NCBI GenBank assembly: GCA_947176615.1 | Contig: CAMWRO010000126.1 | Span: 1-8,075, forward strand | DNA: 8,075 bases | From: an uncultured Porphyromonadaceae bacterium | Lineage (GTDB): Bacteria; Bacteroidota; Bacteroidia; Bacteroidales; Muribaculaceae | Direction of reading: 5' to 3' | Shown: piece by piece, positions 6,835 through 8,075 of the stretch | Layout of the letters: every line of letters starts with the position of its first letter | How positions within the stretch are numbered: position 1 is the first letter of the stretch | Notes under the pieces: model-generated | Databases searched by the model: none | What the model saw: the letters and a program-made list of their open reading frames with translations, nothing else | Told to the model about the DNA's origin: nothing | Made by a program: the position numbers and the translations under genes

Positions 6835-8010
6835 ATGATCGCCCTCGTTGACTGCAACAATTTCTTCGTGTCATGTGAAAGGGTTGTCGACCCGTCACTG
6901 AACGGACGCCCGGTCATCGTTCTCAGCGGCGGTGACGGATGCGTCGTGGCCATGTCAAACGAAGCCAAGCGCCTCGGCATCACCCGAGGAATCCCACTGT
7001 TTAAAATACGCGACATTGTCGAGGCTCACAAGGTGGCTAAAATCCGCGGGCATCATGACCTGTACCGAAAGATTTCGCAGAAAGTGATGAAAACGCTGTC
7101 GTCAATCGTCGAGGACATCGAGTGTTACTCGATTGACGAGGCATTTCTTCACCTGTCGCCTCAGCTGGGCGACATTGCGGGATTCGGGCATTATGTCGTT
7201 GACGAGGTCAGGCTTAAAACGGGGATTCCGGTTTCAATCGGAATCGCGCAGACAAAGACTCTGGCCAAACTTGCCGCAAGGTTTGCAAAAAAATATCCGG
7301 GATATAACGGCGTGTGTGTTATCGATACGGCCGAAAAACAGGAGAAGGCCCTCGCGCTGACCGACATAAGCGACATCTGGGGCATCGGGCCGAGGCTGGC
7401 CGACCGCATGAAAATGGTCGGGATAAAGACTGCGGCCCGGTTTGCATCCCTGAATCTCGCCCAAGTCAACACTCTTGTCTCCATCACCGGCCAGCGCACT
7501 TGGCGCGAACTTAACGGTGAGGCTTGTATCGAGCAGGATTATGTCCCGCCCGAGCGACGCTCAATGACAAGTTCACGGTCATTTGAGCATGATGTCTATG
7601 ATTTTGAGTTTCTGCGCAAGGCCGTCATCGGCCATGTGTCTACTCTTGGACGACGGCTGCGGCGACAGAAATGCCATGCCGCGGAAATATCCATATATCT
7701 GCGCACCAATCCGTTCAAACCCCACCTTCCACAAACTCGCGACACGGCCAAAACCACCCTTCCATCCCCGACGGCCGACACTCTCACTCTGACAACAGCC
7801 GCCATAAATCTGCTCAAAGCGACCTACAAACAAGGGTATGGATACAAAAAAGCCGGAATCACGCTTTCACGCCTGATTGGCGACGACGAGGTGCAACTCG
7901 GATTATTTGACAACCTTGCCGACATCAACCGCCGGCGACGGTTGATGGACACTCTCGACCGCCTCAACTCCTCTATTCCCGGGGCAATAAGCCTTGTTCC
8001 GGGCGATTGA
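6835..8010 (+). CDS. umuC: UmuC-type Y-family (translesion) DNA polymerase, short C-terminus
   Basis: A 391-aa error-prone polymerase of the UmuC branch. The start MIALVDCNNFFVSCE aligns with E. coli UmuC MFALCDVNAFYASCE: D6 is the first catalytic metal ligand and F11 takes the steric-gate position (Tyr11 in E. coli). YSIDEAF supplies D101 and E102. SIGIAQTKTLAKLAARFAKK and the WGIGPRLADRMKMVGIKT helix-hairpin-helix follow, then the little-finger domain from about 240. QLGLF at 354-358 is a sliding-clamp-binding motif, matching QLNLF at 357-361 in E. coli. Only 33 residues follow it here against about 61 in E. coli (422 aa), so the usual C-terminal tail is missing. No umuD lies next to it. 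It starts 31 bp after miaB with no recognisable ribosome-binding site or LexA-like operator, so it is probably co-transcribed with miaB. A DinB-like role is possible, but the motifs fit UmuC better. Confidence 0.92.
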   Translation: MIALVDCNNFFVSCERVVDPSLNGRPVIVLSGGDGCVVAMSNEAKRLGITRGIPLFKIRDIVEAHKVAKIRGHHDLYRKISQKVMKTLSSIVEDIECYSIDEAFLHLSPQLGDIAGFGHYVVDEVRLKTGIPVSIGIAQTKTLAKLAARFAKKYPGYNGVCVIDTAEKQEKALALTDISDIWGIGPRLADRMKMVGIKTAARFASLNLAQVNTLVSITGQRTWRELNGEACIEQDYVPPERRSMTSSRSFEHDVYDFEFLRKAVIGHVSTLGRRLRRQKCHAAEISIYLRTNPFKPHLPQTRDTAKTTLPSPTADTLTLTTAAINLLKATYKQGYGYKKAGITLSRLIGDDEVQLGLFDNLADINRRRRLMDTLDRLNSSIPGAISLVPGD

Positions 8011-8020
8011 CCAAATCACA

Positions 8021-8037
8021 ATCTCTTGGAAAGAGAT
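8021..8037 (+). other. Weak hairpin after umuC, possible terminator
   Basis: ATCTCTT (8021-8027), loop GGA, AAGAGAT (8031-8037) lies 10 bp past the umuC stop. The stem is 7 bp and A/T-rich, and the following bases (ACTTAAAACG) hold no U-tract, so this is at best a weak terminator. The last bases of the window (8038-8075) show no gene. Confidence 0.3.
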
Positions 8038-8075
8038 ACTTAAAACGCTGCAAAGTTAGCTAAAATATTGAATAT

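Noticed and set aside
8011..8070. A frameshift hiding the normal UmuC C-terminal tail
   Set aside because: The two other frames past the stop read GRLTKSQSLGKRYLKRCKVS and AIDQITISWKEILKTLQS. Neither contains the expected W-x-M...LSPxYTT pattern.
1..8075. CRISPR array, tRNA or rRNA gene, insertion sequence or defence island
   Set aside because: No spaced direct repeats, cloverleaf sequence, transposase or restriction/toxin gene was seen. The window is almost fully occupied by five ordinary genes.

Overview
This window looks like chromosomal DNA from a Bacteroidales bacterium, plausibly a gut Muribaculaceae/Bacteroides relative. Three things point there: a hybrid two-component system (propeller sensor, kinase, receiver and AraC regulator in one polypeptide), a design characteristic of Bacteroidetes; Bacteroidetes-type promoter boxes (TTTG, about 20 bp, TAnnTTTG) instead of E. 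coli-type boxes; and weak or absent Shine-Dalgarno sequences. The family-level placement is an inference from style only.

Layout: (1) From the left edge to 3276, plus strand, lies the 3' three-quarters or so of a hybrid two-component sensor/regulator whose start is outside the window. Its reading frame appears to shift near base 50, and a tandem pair of perfect palindromes sits in frame in the linker between its kinase and receiver. (2) A 17-bp perfect hairpin at 3336-3372 serves as a shared terminator between this gene and the converging minus-strand unit. (3) The minus-strand unit reads from about 5380 down to 3390. It encodes a small membrane-anchored proline-rich protein (140 aa), then a 499-aa acetyl-CoA hydrolase/CoA-transferase family enzyme. 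(4) An 81-bp divergent region (5361-5441) carries two Bacteroidetes-type -7 boxes facing each other only 3 bp apart. (5) The plus-strand unit from 5442 encodes MiaB (tRNA ms2i6A37 methylthiotransferase) and, 31 bp later, a UmuC-type Y-family DNA polymerase. No umuD lies beside umuC, and the polymerase ends about 27 residues earlier than E. coli UmuC.

The genes do not form one pathway. The sensor/regulator probably controls a polysaccharide-utilisation locus lying outside the window. The CoA transferase belongs to succinate/propionate/acetate fermentation. MiaB modifies tRNA, and the UmuC-like polymerase handles damaged DNA. I see no CRISPR array, insertion sequence, tRNA, rRNA or defence cassette. 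No previously undescribed multi-gene system is evident. The most unusual signals are the in-frame palindrome pair, the apparent frameshift at the left edge, the face-to-face promoters, and the orphan, short UmuC. No stretch longer than about 115 bases lacks a gene.
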